A DNA stretch of 64,000 bases from the NCBI GenBank assembly GCA_040403555.1, contig JBBAKN010000001.1, positions 397,813-461,812 of the forward strand, written 5' to 3'. Both the position numbers and the translations under genes were made by a program. The notes under the pieces were generated by a model. That model was not told the origin of the DNA, ran no database searches, and saw nothing but the letters and a program-made list of their open reading frames with translations. This DNA is from JAIPAN01 sp040403555 (GTDB lineage Bacteria; Bacteroidota; Bacteroidia; Sphingobacteriales; Sphingobacteriaceae). Below, one piece after another: positions 1 to 8,250 of this stretch; position 1 is the first letter of the stretch, and every line of letters begins with the position of its first letter.

Positions 1-301
1 GATAAACTACGTTATCTAAACGAGCTTCTAAGAATTTCAATAAGTTCTCACCCGTAATACCATCTTTTGAAGATGCTTTGTGGAACAAGTTTTCGAACTG
101 ACGTTCTAGAACTCCGTACGTGTATTTAACTTTTTGTTTTTCTTGTAGCTGAACTGCGTATTCAGATTGTTTACCTCTACGCTTGTTTGGTCCGTGCATA
201 CCAGGACCATAATTTTTTCTTTCTAGTGCCTTATCAGGGCCAAAAATTGGCTCTCTGAATCTACGGGCGATTTTGGACTTAGGTCCGGTGTATCTTGCCA
301 T
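1..301 (-). CDS. rpsD: 30S ribosomal protein S4, N-terminal part (cut by window edge)
   Basis: Primary 16S-binding protein of the small subunit body. The visible 100 codons start MARYTGPKSK and contain the R/K-rich S4 amino end followed by the start of the S4 RNA-binding domain (LEARLDNVVY). The gene runs off the left edge, so roughly half of the usual 200 or so residues is missing from view. It lies 66 bases downstream of rpsK in the alpha-type end of the ribosomal operon, where rpoA and rplQ usually follow. Confidence 0.97.
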   Translation of the reverse strand, partial: MARYTGPKSKIARRFREPIFGPDKALERKNYGPGMHGPNKRRGKQSEYAVQLQEKQKVKYTYGVLERQFENLFHKASSKDGITGENLLKFLEARLDNVVY

Positions 302-367
302 GTTTGTGTGTTTTAAAGTATCGTTCCCGCTATACGGGACGAATCTTAGCTTTAAAAAATTTGTTGA

Positions 368-757
368 TTAAACTCTTCTACGTTTCGGAGGACGACAGCC
401 ATTGTGTGGCATCGGGGTGATATCTTTAATACATAAGACATCAATTCCTACTGTTTGTAATGTACGGATAGCTGATTCGCGACCAGAACCCGGACCTTTT
501 ACAAATACTTCTACTTTACGCAAGCCTAAATCGTGGGCTACTTTACCGCAATCGGAAGCAGCTTGACCGGCAGCATAAGGGGTATTCTTTTTAGAACCTT
601 TGAAACCCATTTTACCAGCAGATGACCAAGAGATAGTTTGGCCCTGGTTGTTGGTAAGGGTTACAATAATATTGTTAAAAGTAGCATTGATGTGTGCCTG
701 ACCAACAGGCTCGATAACAACAATACGTTTTTTGGTTACTTTTTTAGTTTTTGCCAT
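368..757 (-). CDS. rpsK: 30S ribosomal protein S11
   Basis: Small-subunit platform protein that contacts 16S rRNA near the E-site mRNA path. 129 aa, the usual length; it has the conserved HINATFNNIIVT segment, GxGxGRESAIRTL and the basic carboxyl end CRPPKRRRV. The short basic start MAKTKKVTKK is typical. It sits between rpsM and rpsD as in other Bacteroidota, but is separated from rpsM by an unusually long 149-base spacer. Confidence 0.98.
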   Translation of the reverse strand: MAKTKKVTKKRIVVIEPVGQAHINATFNNIIVTLTNNQGQTISWSSAGKMGFKGSKKNTPYAAGQAASDCGKVAHDLGLRKVEVFVKGPGSGRESAIRTLQTVGIDVLCIKDITPMPHNGCRPPKRRRV

Positions 758-906
758 GTTTTTTTTAGATTTTAGATAGGAGACTTGAGATAGTAGCTTG
801 TTCTACCCCGGCACTCTTATGCTAATTTTTATCTTGTTATTCCAGATTTGAGCGGATTAAACGATATGTTTCCCATATCTACAATCCAAAAACTCGTATC
901 TATCTA
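758..906. other. Spacer inside ribosomal operon with low-complexity repeat
   Basis: A 149-base non-coding spacer between rpsM and rpsK, long for an operon whose neighbouring genes overlap or touch. The part nearest rpsK holds purine-rich short repeats (gatagg/gagatag units) of the kind found between Bacteroidota genes. No convincing TTTG/TAnnTTTG promoter pair or terminator hairpin was seen in it. Confidence 0.5.
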
Positions 907-1284
907 TTATTTAGTAGCTTTTTTCTTGTTAGCAACTGTTTTACGTTTTCCTTTACGGGTACGTGAGTTGTTTTTGGTACGCTGTCCACGAGTAGGCAAG
1001 CCTTTACGGTGACGTAAGCCGCGGTAGCAACCAATATCCATTAAACGTTTGATATTCAATTGAACTTCAGAACGTAGAGCACCTTCTACTTTAACCTCAT
1101 CGTTGATGAAATTACGAATCTGTGTTAACTGAGCATCTGTCCAGTCTTGCACCTTTACATCGTAACTAATACCAGCTTTATCTAAAATGCCTTGCGCTTT
1201 AGATCTGCCAATACCATAAATGTAGGTTAGCCCTATTTCTCCTCTTTTGTTTCTTGGTAAATCAATACCTGATATCCTTGCCAT
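907..1284 (-). CDS. rpsM: 30S ribosomal protein S13
   Basis: Small-subunit head protein that forms intersubunit bridges with the large subunit. 125 aa; starts MARISGIDLPRNKR, has the helix-two-turns-helix region (IYGIGRSKAQGIL) and the tail motif GLRHRKGLPTRGQRTKNN followed by a Lys-rich end. It follows rpmJ by 18 bases, which supports co-transcription with infA, rpmJ and the downstream rpsK. Confidence 0.98.
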   Translation of the reverse strand: MARISGIDLPRNKRGEIGLTYIYGIGRSKAQGILDKAGISYDVKVQDWTDAQLTQIRNFINDEVKVEGALRSEVQLNIKRLMDIGCYRGLRHRKGLPTRGQRTKNNSRTRKGKRKTVANKKKATK

Positions 1285-1302
1285 ATTTTTTAGCGAATTA
1301 TA

Positions 1303-1419
1303 TTATCCTTGACGTTGTTTATACTTCGGATTCTTTTTGTTAATCACAAAAAGTTTTCCCTTACGGCGGATGATTTTACAATCAACACTACGCTTTTTAA
1401 TGGATGCTCTAACTTTCAT
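1303..1419 (-). CDS. rpmJ: 50S ribosomal protein L36, zinc-free form
   Basis: 38-aa protein reading MKVRASIKKRSVDCKIIRRK and ending NPKYKQRQG, the normal L36 length and carboxyl end. L36 helps fold domain VI of 23S rRNA. In zinc-ribbon forms the ligands are C11, C14, C27 and H33; here those positions read Ser, Cys, Asn and Tyr, so the metal site has been lost and this is a C-minus paralogue. It starts 2 bases after infA stops and ends 18 bases before rpsM. Confidence 0.95.
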   Translation of the reverse strand: MKVRASIKKRSVDCKIIRRKGKLFVINKKNPKYKQRQG

Positions 1420-1421
1420 TG

Positions 1422-1640
1422 TTATTTATATCTATAAGTTATTCTGCCTTTTGATAAATCATAAGGCGACATTTCTAGTTTTACTTTATCGCCAGGTAAG
1501 ATTTTAATGTAATGCATCCGCATTTTACCTGATATATGCGCAATAATTTCGTGTCCGTTTTCTAATTCTACACGAAACATTGCGTTTGATAACGCTTCTT
1601 TAATGATACCGTCTTGTTCAATTGAAGCCTGTTTGGCCAT
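1422..1640 (-). CDS. infA: Translation initiation factor IF-1
   Basis: 72-aa single OB-fold protein that occupies the A site during initiation. Begins MAKQASIEQDGIIKEAL and has the family sequences FRVELENGHEIIAHISGKMR and SPYDLSKGRITYR. Standard length. It is followed 2 bases later by rpmJ and preceded by a 79-base gap after map, the usual Bacteroidota order secY-map-infA-rpmJ. Confidence 0.98.
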   Translation of the reverse strand: MAKQASIEQDGIIKEALSNAMFRVELENGHEIIAHISGKMRMHYIKILPGDKVKLEMSPYDLSKGRITYRYK

Positions 1641-1719
1641 ATTTTATTGATTATTACTCAATTAAACCCGTATTATCGGGGACGCAAAATTAAATAAAAT
1701 TTTCTGAACTTTTAAATAT

Positions 1720-2496
1720 TTAATCTAAAACTTCTTCTATAAATTGGAAAGTAGTTAAAACTTCTGCTTTCCCTTTCTTTATTGCTACTGTATGCTCATA
1801 ATGAGCAGATGCTTTAGCATCCATAGTACTTACAGTCCAGCCATCCTCCCAAAACTTAACCCCAGCTTTACCCAGGTTAATCATGGGCTCTATGGCTATT
1901 ACCATACCTTCTTCCAATTTAACACCACTGCCTCGTTTTCCGTAGTTAGGCACTTCAGGTTTTTCGTGAAGCTTTACACCCACCCCGTGGCCTACCAATT
2001 CTCTTACTACTCCATATCCATACTTTTCAGCATGTTCCTGAATGGCAAAACCTATATCACCAGTTCTATTGCCCACTACCGCTTTTTCTATACCTAAGGC
2101 TAAACACTCTTTGGTTACCTTAAGCAATTGGGCATGTTCTGCCGATATTTCTCCTATTGGATAGGTATAGGCTGAATCGGAGTAGAAGTTATTTAGAATA
2201 ACTCCGCAATCAACCGAGACTAAATCACCCTCTTTAAGCACATAAGCACTCGGAAATCCGTGCACCACCTGATCATTAATAGAGATGCATAAAGAGTATG
2301 GGAAACCGCCATAATTTAAAAAGGCTGGGATTCCACCATGATCTTTAATATACGTTTCCGCTAATTCATTTAGCGAAGCGGTAGTTACTCCTGGGCCAAT
2401 TGCCTGAGCAATTTCTCCGTGAGTTTTTGAAAGAAGCAAAGAACTCTCTTTTATGAGTGCTATCTCTTCGATAGACTTATAATAGATTTTTGACAT
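1720..2496 (-). CDS. map: Methionine aminopeptidase, type I
   Basis: Removes the initiator methionine from nascent proteins. 258 aa without the extra insert of type II enzymes. The dinuclear metal ligands are all visible: Asp in VDCGVI, Asp in FYSDSAYT, His in GHGVGVKLHE, Glu in AIEPMI and Glu in YEHTVAI. It begins 6 bases after secY stops, so it is translated from the ribosomal/secY mRNA, coupling N-terminal processing to ribosome synthesis. Confidence 0.97.
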   Translation of the reverse strand: MSKIYYKSIEEIALIKESSLLLSKTHGEIAQAIGPGVTTASLNELAETYIKDHGGIPAFLNYGGFPYSLCISINDQVVHGFPSAYVLKEGDLVSVDCGVILNNFYSDSAYTYPIGEISAEHAQLLKVTKECLALGIEKAVVGNRTGDIGFAIQEHAEKYGYGVVRELVGHGVGVKLHEKPEVPNYGKRGSGVKLEEGMVIAIEPMINLGKAGVKFWEDGWTVSTMDAKASAHYEHTVAIKKGKAEVLTTFQFIEEVLD

Positions 2497-2502
2497 GGAA
2501 CA

Positions 2503-3822
2503 TTAAATTGCTCCAGCTGAACCTGGGTTACGACCCTTAATTCTACCTGATTGCATTAACCCGTCGTAATGACGCATTAATAAGTGACTTTCAATTTGCT
2601 GCAAGGTATCTAATACTACTCCTACTAAAATCAATAGAGAAGTACCGCCATAGAAGTGGGCAAATTGGCTATTTACTCCAAGCTTATTTGCAAAAGATGG
2701 GAGAATAGCAATAATGGCCAAAAATACAGCACCCGGTAAGGTTACTTTGGATACAATTGCATCAATATAATCTCCGGTAGTTTTACCAGGTTTAATTCCT
2801 GGTACAAAGCCGCCGTTTTTCTTCATATCGTCAGACATTTGAGTTGGATTAACTGTAATGGCTGTATAGAAAAATGTGAATACAATAATTAGCAAGGCAA
2901 AGGTTAAGTTGTAGGCCAATGAGGTATAATCACTAAACGAAGCCAAAATAGAAGACTGTGCATTCGGAAAGAATTGCATCATAGTTGCAGGAATAAACAT
3001 AATGGCCTGAGCAAAAATAATAGGCATTACACCCACTGCATTTACTTTTAAAGGGATATACTGACGAACCCCACCTACTTGTTTGGAACCCACTTGTTTT
3101 TTAGCATACTGTACAGGTATTTTACGTACCCCTTGTACAATTAAAATGGTAAACATGACCACAAAGAACAAAGCAGCAATCTCAACAATGAATGGGATTA
3201 AACCTCCATTGCCCTCCATCCGGGTAGCAAATTCGGCAAAAATACCATAAGGCAGCTGCGCAATAATACCCACCATAATGATTAATGAGATACCATTACC
3301 AATACCTTTATCGGTAATTTTTTCTCCTAACCACATTACAAATAGCGTACCTGCGGTTAAAATAAACATGGAGGAAATGGTAAATAATGGCTCAGGCATA
3401 ATTTTAGCATTGGCCGAAATTTGCGAACTAACGTAAGCTGTAGCCTGTAATGCCGTAATAATAATGGTTAAATAACGAGTAAACTGATTGATGGTTTTAC
3501 GACCAGTTTCACCGTCTTTTTGTAATTTTTGAAAATATGGAACTACAATGCCTAACAATTGCACCACAATAGAAGCAGAAATATACGGCATTACACCCAA
3601 GGCAAAAATAGAAGCTCTAGAGAACGATCCGCCAGCAAACATATTCAAAAGGCCCAATAAGCCTTCTTTTTCTTGGCTGTTTAACGATGCAGGATTCACT
3701 CCTGGCAATACTATAAACGAACCTATACGGTATATTAAAAGACATAAGAGCGTGAATAAAATTCTCGCTCTTAAATCTTCAATTTTCCAAATGTTGGATA
3801 ATGTGGTGAACAGCTTTTTCAT
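2503..3822 (-). CDS. secY: Protein translocase subunit SecY
   Basis: Channel-forming subunit of the SecYEG translocon in the inner membrane. 439 aa with about ten hydrophobic segments; recognisable family stretches are GVMPYISASIVVQLL near residue 78, RKTINQFTRYLT, GIGNGISLIIMVGI and the late loop PGIKPGKTTGDYID. It starts 2 bases after rplO ends and is followed at once by map, the standard spc-operon arrangement. Confidence 0.98.
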   Translation of the reverse strand: MKKLFTTLSNIWKIEDLRARILFTLLCLLIYRIGSFIVLPGVNPASLNSQEKEGLLGLLNMFAGGSFSRASIFALGVMPYISASIVVQLLGIVVPYFQKLQKDGETGRKTINQFTRYLTIIITALQATAYVSSQISANAKIMPEPLFTISSMFILTAGTLFVMWLGEKITDKGIGNGISLIIMVGIIAQLPYGIFAEFATRMEGNGGLIPFIVEIAALFFVVMFTILIVQGVRKIPVQYAKKQVGSKQVGGVRQYIPLKVNAVGVMPIIFAQAIMFIPATMMQFFPNAQSSILASFSDYTSLAYNLTFALLIIVFTFFYTAITVNPTQMSDDMKKNGGFVPGIKPGKTTGDYIDAIVSKVTLPGAVFLAIIAILPSFANKLGVNSQFAHFYGGTSLLILVGVVLDTLQQIESHLLMRHYDGLMQSGRIKGRNPGSAGAI

Positions 3823-3824
3823 GC

Positions 3825-4271
3825 TTACAATTTAACGCTGGTTCCGCCTGCTGCTTCAATTGCTTTTTGAGCGGTAGCAGTAAAAGCGTGAGCCTTAACT
3901 TCTAATTTAGATTTTACTTCGCCACGACCTAAGATTTTTACCAGGTCGTTTTTAGAAGCCAAACCGTGAGCTTTTAACACATCAAAATCAATAGCTGATA
4001 ATTTAAATTTATCGGCCAAGGTTTGTAAGGTATCTAAGTTGATGCCTACATACTCAATGCGGTTTACGTTTTTGAACCCTACTTTTGGTACACGACGTTG
4101 CAATGGCATTTGACCACCCTCAAAACCTACTTTACTTTTGTAGCCTGAACGTGAGCCCGCACCTTTATGTCCACGGGTTGACGTACCACCACGGCCCGAT
4201 CCGGTACCACGGCCAATACGTTTTCTATTTTTTGTTGAACCTTCTGCAGGTTTTAAATTACTTAAGTTCAT
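3825..4271 (-). CDS. rplO: 50S ribosomal protein L15
   Basis: Large-subunit protein bound to 23S rRNA. 148 aa with the Gly/Arg-rich extension RKRIGRGTGSGRGGTSTRGHKG typical of L15 and the globular end carrying KVKAHAFTATAQKAIEAAGG-like sequence. It lies 2 bases downstream of rpmD and 2 bases upstream of secY, tightly packed in the spc-type section. Confidence 0.97.
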   Translation of the reverse strand: MNLSNLKPAEGSTKNRKRIGRGTGSGRGGTSTRGHKGAGSRSGYKSKVGFEGGQMPLQRRVPKVGFKNVNRIEYVGINLDTLQTLADKFKLSAIDFDVLKAHGLASKNDLVKILGRGEVKSKLEVKAHAFTATAQKAIEAAGGTSVKL

Positions 4272-4273
4272 AA

Positions 4274-4453
4274 TTAAATGCTTTCTACGGCTACTAAATG
4301 ATTAACTTTTCTCACCATCCCGATAATAGCCGGGGTAGCTTCTACTTCAACAGACTGGCTAATTTTACTTAAACCTAAGGCCTGCATGGTTTTTTTCTGG
4401 CGTTCGCTTCTATCGATTACGCTCTTAATTTGGGTAATTTTAATCTTCGCCAT
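4274..4453 (-). CDS. rpmD: 50S ribosomal protein L30
   Basis: 59-aa protein MAKIKITQIKSVIDRSERQK with the L30 ferredoxin-like fold sequence. I place the start at the second ATG because MAKIKITQIKS is the usual amino end; an in-frame ATG two codons earlier overlaps the rpsE stop by one base and cannot be excluded. Position between rpsE and rplO is canonical. Confidence 0.95.
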   Translation of the reverse strand: MAKIKITQIKSVIDRSERQKKTMQALGLSKISQSVEVEATPAIIGMVRKVNHLVAVESI

Positions 4454-4458
4454 GATCA

Positions 4459-4977
4459 TTATCCGTTAAATACTTTATTCAAATCTACTCCACGTTGCTG
4501 AGCCACGGTATACGCATCACGCATTTGCGCTAAAGCAGATACAGTTGCTTTTACCACGTTGTGTGGATTAGACGACCCTTTTGATTTTGCCAATACATTA
4601 TGTATACCAGCACTCTCTAATACTGCACGCATGGCACCACCAGCAATTACACCGGTACCGTTTGCAGCAGGTTTAAGAAATACAAAGCCTCCTGAAAACT
4701 TACCAATTTGCTCATGTGGAATAGTATTGTTGATAATTGGAACTTTAACCAAGTTCTTTTTAGCATCGTCTACACCTTTAGCAATGGCTTCAGTTACCTC
4801 TTTAGCTTTACCTAAACCATAGCCTACTACTCCATTCTCGTCACCTACCACTACGATAGCTGAAAAACTGAAGGTACGACCACCTTTGGTTACCTTGGCA
4901 ACACGCTGGATGCTTACTAAGCGATCTTTTAATTCGATTTCGCTTGATTTTACTCTTTTTATGTTGATAGTTGACAT
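4459..4977 (-). CDS. rpsE: 30S ribosomal protein S5
   Basis: Decoding-site protein that affects translational fidelity and mRNA unwinding. 172 aa; N-terminal double-stranded RNA-binding-like domain (ELKDRLVSIQRVAKVTKGGR, then FSAIVVVGDENGVVGYGLGKAKEV) followed by the C-terminal S5 domain (GTGVIAGGAMRAVLESAGI, KSKGSSNPHNVVKAT). Immediately upstream of rpmD and 12 bases after rplR. Confidence 0.98.
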   Translation of the reverse strand: MSTINIKRVKSSEIELKDRLVSIQRVAKVTKGGRTFSFSAIVVVGDENGVVGYGLGKAKEVTEAIAKGVDDAKKNLVKVPIINNTIPHEQIGKFSGGFVFLKPAANGTGVIAGGAMRAVLESAGIHNVLAKSKGSSNPHNVVKATVSALAQMRDAYTVAQQRGVDLNKVFNG

Positions 4978-4989
4978 CTTTTTCTTGTA

Positions 4990-5343
4990 TTAAAAGTTTA
5001 AACCAGCTTCACGTGCGCCTTCAGCTAATGACTGAACACGACCATGGTATAAATAACCATTTCTATCAAAAACTACTTGTTTAATACCAGCTGCAAGTGC
5101 TTTTTCAGCTACTGCTTTGCCCACCGCTTTAGATTGCTCTGATTTGTTTCCTTTTGCACTAAAATCTTTTGTAATTGAAGATGCTGAAACAATGGTTTTA
5201 CCGGTATTATCATCGATAATTTGAGCATAAATACCTTTGTTTGATCTGTAAACAGATAAACGTGGACGCTCAGCAGAACCGGATAATCTTTTTCTGATTC
5301 CTCTTTTAATTCGCTCTCTACGAGATAATTTAATTCCTGCCAT
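4990..5343 (-). CDS. rplR: 50S ribosomal protein L18
   Basis: 5S rRNA-binding protein of the central protuberance. 117 aa; has RPRLSVYRSNKGIYAQIIDD, the VASA-like stretch TIVSASS and the conserved carboxyl end FDRNGYLYHGRVQSLAEGAREAGLNF-type sequence. It starts 5 bases after rplF stops. Confidence 0.98.
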   Translation of the reverse strand: MAGIKLSRRERIKRGIRKRLSGSAERPRLSVYRSNKGIYAQIIDDNTGKTIVSASSITKDFSAKGNKSEQSKAVGKAVAEKALAAGIKQVVFDRNGYLYHGRVQSLAEGAREAGLNF

Positions 5344-5348
5344 GATGA

Positions 5349-5906
5349 TTATTTTTTAGCTGCAGACTTACCTGCTTTTTTACGTAATACTTCACCAACA
5401 AACTTAATACCTTTTCCTTTATAAGGCTCTGGTGCACGTAACGAACGGATTTTCGCTGCTACTTGACCTAGGAGTTGTTTATCGATACTTTCTAAAATAA
5501 TGGTAGGGTTTTTACCTTTTTCAGCGGTAGTTGCTACCTTAATTTCTCTCGGTATTTCGAACACAAAATGGTGAGAATAACCCAATACTAAATCCAGGGT
5601 ATTACCTGTATTCGTAGCACGGTAACCTACACCAACTAATTCTTGTTCTACTTTATAGCCTTCGGTTACACCAAATACCATGTTAAAAATTAACGAACGG
5701 TATAATCCGTGTAACGCTTTGTGGCGTTTTTGTTCCGATGGGCGCACAACGGTTAAGATGTCGCCTTCTTGAACTATTTTAATATCGGTATCTACATCTT
5801 GTGTTAAGGTACCTTTAGGACCGCTTACGGTCACTAAGTTTGTATCTGATACGGTTACGGTTACACCGGCCGGGATACTGATGGGAGCTTTTCCTATTCT
5901 TGACAT
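5349..5906 (-). CDS. rplF: 50S ribosomal protein L6
   Basis: 185-aa large-subunit protein near the factor-binding site. Begins MSRIGKAPISIPAGVTV and shows the two repeated L6 half-domains, with the conserved carboxyl motif PEPYKGKGIKFVGEVLRKKAGK. Lies 15 bases after rpsH and directly before rplR. Confidence 0.98.
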   Translation of the reverse strand: MSRIGKAPISIPAGVTVTVSDTNLVTVSGPKGTLTQDVDTDIKIVQEGDILTVVRPSEQKRHKALHGLYRSLIFNMVFGVTEGYKVEQELVGVGYRATNTGNTLDLVLGYSHHFVFEIPREIKVATTAEKGKNPTIILESIDKQLLGQVAAKIRSLRAPEPYKGKGIKFVGEVLRKKAGKSAAKK

Positions 5907-5921
5907 CGTTCTTCCTCCTGA

Positions 5922-6320
5922 TTAATAAACGTAACACAATACCTCACCACCAATATTCAGGTTACGGGCTTCTTTATCAGTCATTACACCTTTTGAGGTA
6001 GATAATACTGCGATACCTAAACCATTTAATACACGTGGCAAGCGTTCTACACCTGCATATTTTCTCAAACCGGGCTTACTCACACGTGTAATGGTGCGAA
6101 TAGCAGGAACTTTAGTTATTGGATGGTACTTCAATGCAATTTTGATAATGCCTTGAGCCGTAGTATCCTCAAATTTATAGTTCGTAATGTAACCCTTATC
6201 AAAAAGTACTTTAGTAATTTCCTTTTTGAGGTTTGATGCAGGAATTTCAACAACCCTGTGGTTGGCCTTAATGGCATTCCTTACTCTCGTAAGATAATCT
6301 GCTATTGGATCTGTATTCAT
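5922..6320 (-). CDS. rpsH: 30S ribosomal protein S8
   Basis: Primary 16S-binding protein, central domain. 132 aa; begins MNTDPIADYLTRVRNA and has RVSKPGLRKYAGVERLPRVLNGLG and the conserved STSKGVMTDKEARNLNIGGEVLCYVY-type end. In E. coli S8 is the translational repressor of the spc mRNA; whether that holds here is unknown. A 122-base spacer separates it from the upstream rpsN. Confidence 0.98.
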   Translation of the reverse strand: MNTDPIADYLTRVRNAIKANHRVVEIPASNLKKEITKVLFDKGYITNYKFEDTTAQGIIKIALKYHPITKVPAIRTITRVSKPGLRKYAGVERLPRVLNGLGIAVLSTSKGVMTDKEARNLNIGGEVLCYVY

Positions 6321-6442
6321 TTTTATAGTTTATGATGAGGGTTTCCACTTCGGACCTTTCATCGGTTAATATTCTAGTTTGGAGTTCGGAGTTCTTAGTT
6401 TGGAGAATACTCCCAACTAATCGCTCAAAACTCAGGGCTGTT
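6321..6442. repeat. Low-complexity spacer between rpsN and rpsH
   Basis: The spacer contains short tandem-like units (tagtttggag, gttcggagttc, tagtttggag) near its middle, read on the plus strand around 6372-6405. It interrupts a run of genes that otherwise overlap or lie within 20 bases. I see no promoter pair or terminator in it. Confidence 0.5.
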
Positions 6443-6712
6443 TTACCAGCTTGCTTTTCTAATCCCCGGGATTTTTCCGTCTAAGGCCATTTCGCGGAAT
6501 GTTACCCTTGAAATACCAAATTGACGCATGTATCCACGTGGACGGCCGGTTAATTTACAACGGTTGTGTAAACGAACTGGCGACGAGTTTTTAGGCAATT
6601 TATCTAAGCCTACTAAATCGCCTGCAGCTTTTAATGCCGCTCTTTTTTCAGCGTATTTTGCTACTAATTTGGCACGTTTTACTTCACGTGCTTTTAAACC
6701 TTCTTTAGCCAT
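6443..6712 (-). CDS. rpsN: 30S ribosomal protein S14, zinc-free form
   Basis: 89-aa long form of S14, head of the small subunit. It has the family end RCKLTGRPRGYMRQFGISR and FREMALDGKIPGIRKASW. The CxxC...CxxC zinc ribbon of short S14 is absent (a single Cys remains), so it is the C-minus type. Its stop overlaps the start of... more precisely, its first 8 bases overlap the end of the upstream rplE, indicating translational coupling. Confidence 0.97.
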   Translation of the reverse strand: MAKEGLKAREVKRAKLVAKYAEKRAALKAAGDLVGLDKLPKNSSPVRLHNRCKLTGRPRGYMRQFGISRVTFREMALDGKIPGIRKASW

Positions 6713-7268
6713 TAGCTTGTTGATTCTTAAATGGTAAACCGAATTGTTTTAATAATTCCAATGCTTCTACATCTGTTTTTGCAGAGGTTACAAAGGTGAT
6801 ATCCATACCCGCAATTTTATTGATTTGATCAATATTAATCTCTGGGAAAATGATTTGTTCTGTTACACCTAAAGTATAGTTACCTCGGCCATCAAATCCT
6901 TTATCGTTAATACCTTTGAAATCGCGGATACGTGGTAATGCTACGGCTACCAAACGATCTAAAAATTCGAACATGGTATTATCGCGAAGCGTTACACGCA
7001 CACCTACTGGCATGCCTTTACGCAATTTGAAGTTTGAAATATCTTTTTTAGATAATGTAGCCACTGCTTGTTGACCGGTAATAGTGGTCATTTCTTTAAT
7101 GGCATTTTCAATCAATTTTTTATCGGTAGTAGCACCACCAACACCTTGGTTGATTGAAATTTTCTGCAATTTTGGAACTTCCATTACACTTTTGTATTGG
7201 AATTTCTCTTTCAACGAGCTGCGAATCTCGTCTGAATATTTTGACTTTAATCTTGGTACGTACGTCAT
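6705..7268 (-). CDS. rplE: 50S ribosomal protein L5
   Basis: 187-aa protein that binds 5S rRNA and contacts P-site tRNA and S13. Begins MTYVPRLKSKYSDEIRSSL and has PKLQKISINQGVG, PVGVRVTLRDNTMFEFLDRL and NYTLGVTEQIIFPEI. Its end overlaps the rpsN start by 8 bases and its own start overlaps the rplX stop by 1 base. Confidence 0.98.
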   Translation of the reverse strand: MTYVPRLKSKYSDEIRSSLKEKFQYKSVMEVPKLQKISINQGVGGATTDKKLIENAIKEMTTITGQQAVATLSKKDISNFKLRKGMPVGVRVTLRDNTMFEFLDRLVAVALPRIRDFKGINDKGFDGRGNYTLGVTEQIIFPEINIDQINKIAGMDITFVTSAKTDVEALELLKQFGLPFKNQQANG

Positions 7269-7609
7269 TACTTAATTTCCTCCCCAGATTTTTTAGCTAC
7301 ACGAATGGACTTTCCATTGGTATTTTTTTGTTTACCCACACGAGTTGGTTTACCTGATTTGGCATCAACTACCATGAGGTTTGATACATGGATAGCGGCT
7401 TCTTGCTTCACAATGCCTCCGTTAGGGTTGGCAGCGTTTGGCTTGGTGTGTTTAGATACCAAGTTAGCGCCTTCTACAACTATTCTATTAGTGGCTAATA
7501 TTACCTCTAATACTTTGCCTTGTTTACCTTTAGAGTCACCTGCAATTACTTGCACTAGATCTCCTTTACGGATTTTTAATTTAGGCTGTTTGTTATTTTT
7601 TCTTTCCAT
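7268..7609 (-). CDS. rplX: 50S ribosomal protein L24
   Basis: 113-aa assembly-initiator protein of the large subunit. The KOW motif is clear (KIRKGDLVQVIAGDSKGKQG) followed by VEGANLVSKHTKPN and a basic tail. The amino end MERKNNKQPK is slightly longer than in E. coli. Starts 1 base after rplN stops. Confidence 0.97.
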   Translation of the reverse strand: MERKNNKQPKLKIRKGDLVQVIAGDSKGKQGKVLEVILATNRIVVEGANLVSKHTKPNAANPNGGIVKQEAAIHVSNLMVVDAKSGKPTRVGKQKNTNGKSIRVAKKSGEEIK

Positions 7610-7610
7610 A

Positions 7611-7979
7611 TTACAATACCTCTGGTGCTAAGGATACAATTTTCATGAACTGTTTTTCACGCAATTCTCTGGCAACTGGGCCAAAAATACGTGTACCACG
7701 TGGTTCGTCCTGAGCATTAAGCAATACCGCCGCATTATCGTCGAAACGAATGTACGACCCATCTTTGCGTCTAACTTCTTTTTTGGTTCTTACCACTACG
7801 GCTTTTGAAACCGTACCTTTTTTAATGTTACCAGCTGGGATGGCACTTTTTACAGTAACGACAATTTTGTCGCCCAGTGAAGCATAACGCTTACCGGTAC
7901 CTCCTAACACACGAATTACCAAAACTTCTTTGGCTCCGCTGTTATCAGCAACATTTAATCTTGATTCCTGTTGTACCAT
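7611..7979 (-). CDS. rplN: 50S ribosomal protein L14
   Basis: 122-aa protein at the subunit interface. Begins MVQQESRLNVADNSGAKEVL and has GDKIVVTVKSAIP, RTKKEVRRKDGSYIRFDDNA and PRGTRIFGPVARELRE, all signature L14 segments. The start codon overlaps the rpsQ stop region by 1 base. Confidence 0.98.
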   Translation of the reverse strand: MVQQESRLNVADNSGAKEVLVIRVLGGTGKRYASLGDKIVVTVKSAIPAGNIKKGTVSKAVVVRTKKEVRRKDGSYIRFDDNAAVLLNAQDEPRGTRIFGPVARELREKQFMKIVSLAPEVL

Positions 7980-8233
7980 TACTTAGCTCTTTCTAAAATT
8001 TCAACTAATCTCCAGTTCTTAGATTTACTCAGCGGACGAGTTTCCATTATCAACACCGTGTCGCCAATGCCACACGTGTTAGCCTCGTCATGAGCCATAA
8101 ATTTGGTAGTTTTCTTTACGAACTTACCATAGATCGGGTGCTTCACTTTACGTTCAACCGCCACAACAATAGATTTATCCATTTTGTTGCTTACTACCAA
8201 CCCGGTTCTTGTTTTTCTTAATTGTCTTTCCAT
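7979..8233 (-). CDS. rpsQ: 30S ribosomal protein S17
   Basis: 84-aa OB-fold 16S-binding protein. Has RKTRTGLVVSNKMDKSIVVA, KHPIYGKFVKKTTKFMAHDE and the family motif IGDTVLIMETRPLSKSKNWR. Located between rpmC (17-base gap) and rplN (overlapping). Confidence 0.98.
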   Translation of the reverse strand: MERQLRKTRTGLVVSNKMDKSIVVAVERKVKHPIYGKFVKKTTKFMAHDEANTCGIGDTVLIMETRPLSKSKNWRLVEILERAK

Positions 8234-8250
8234 TTCGACTTTTATTAAAC

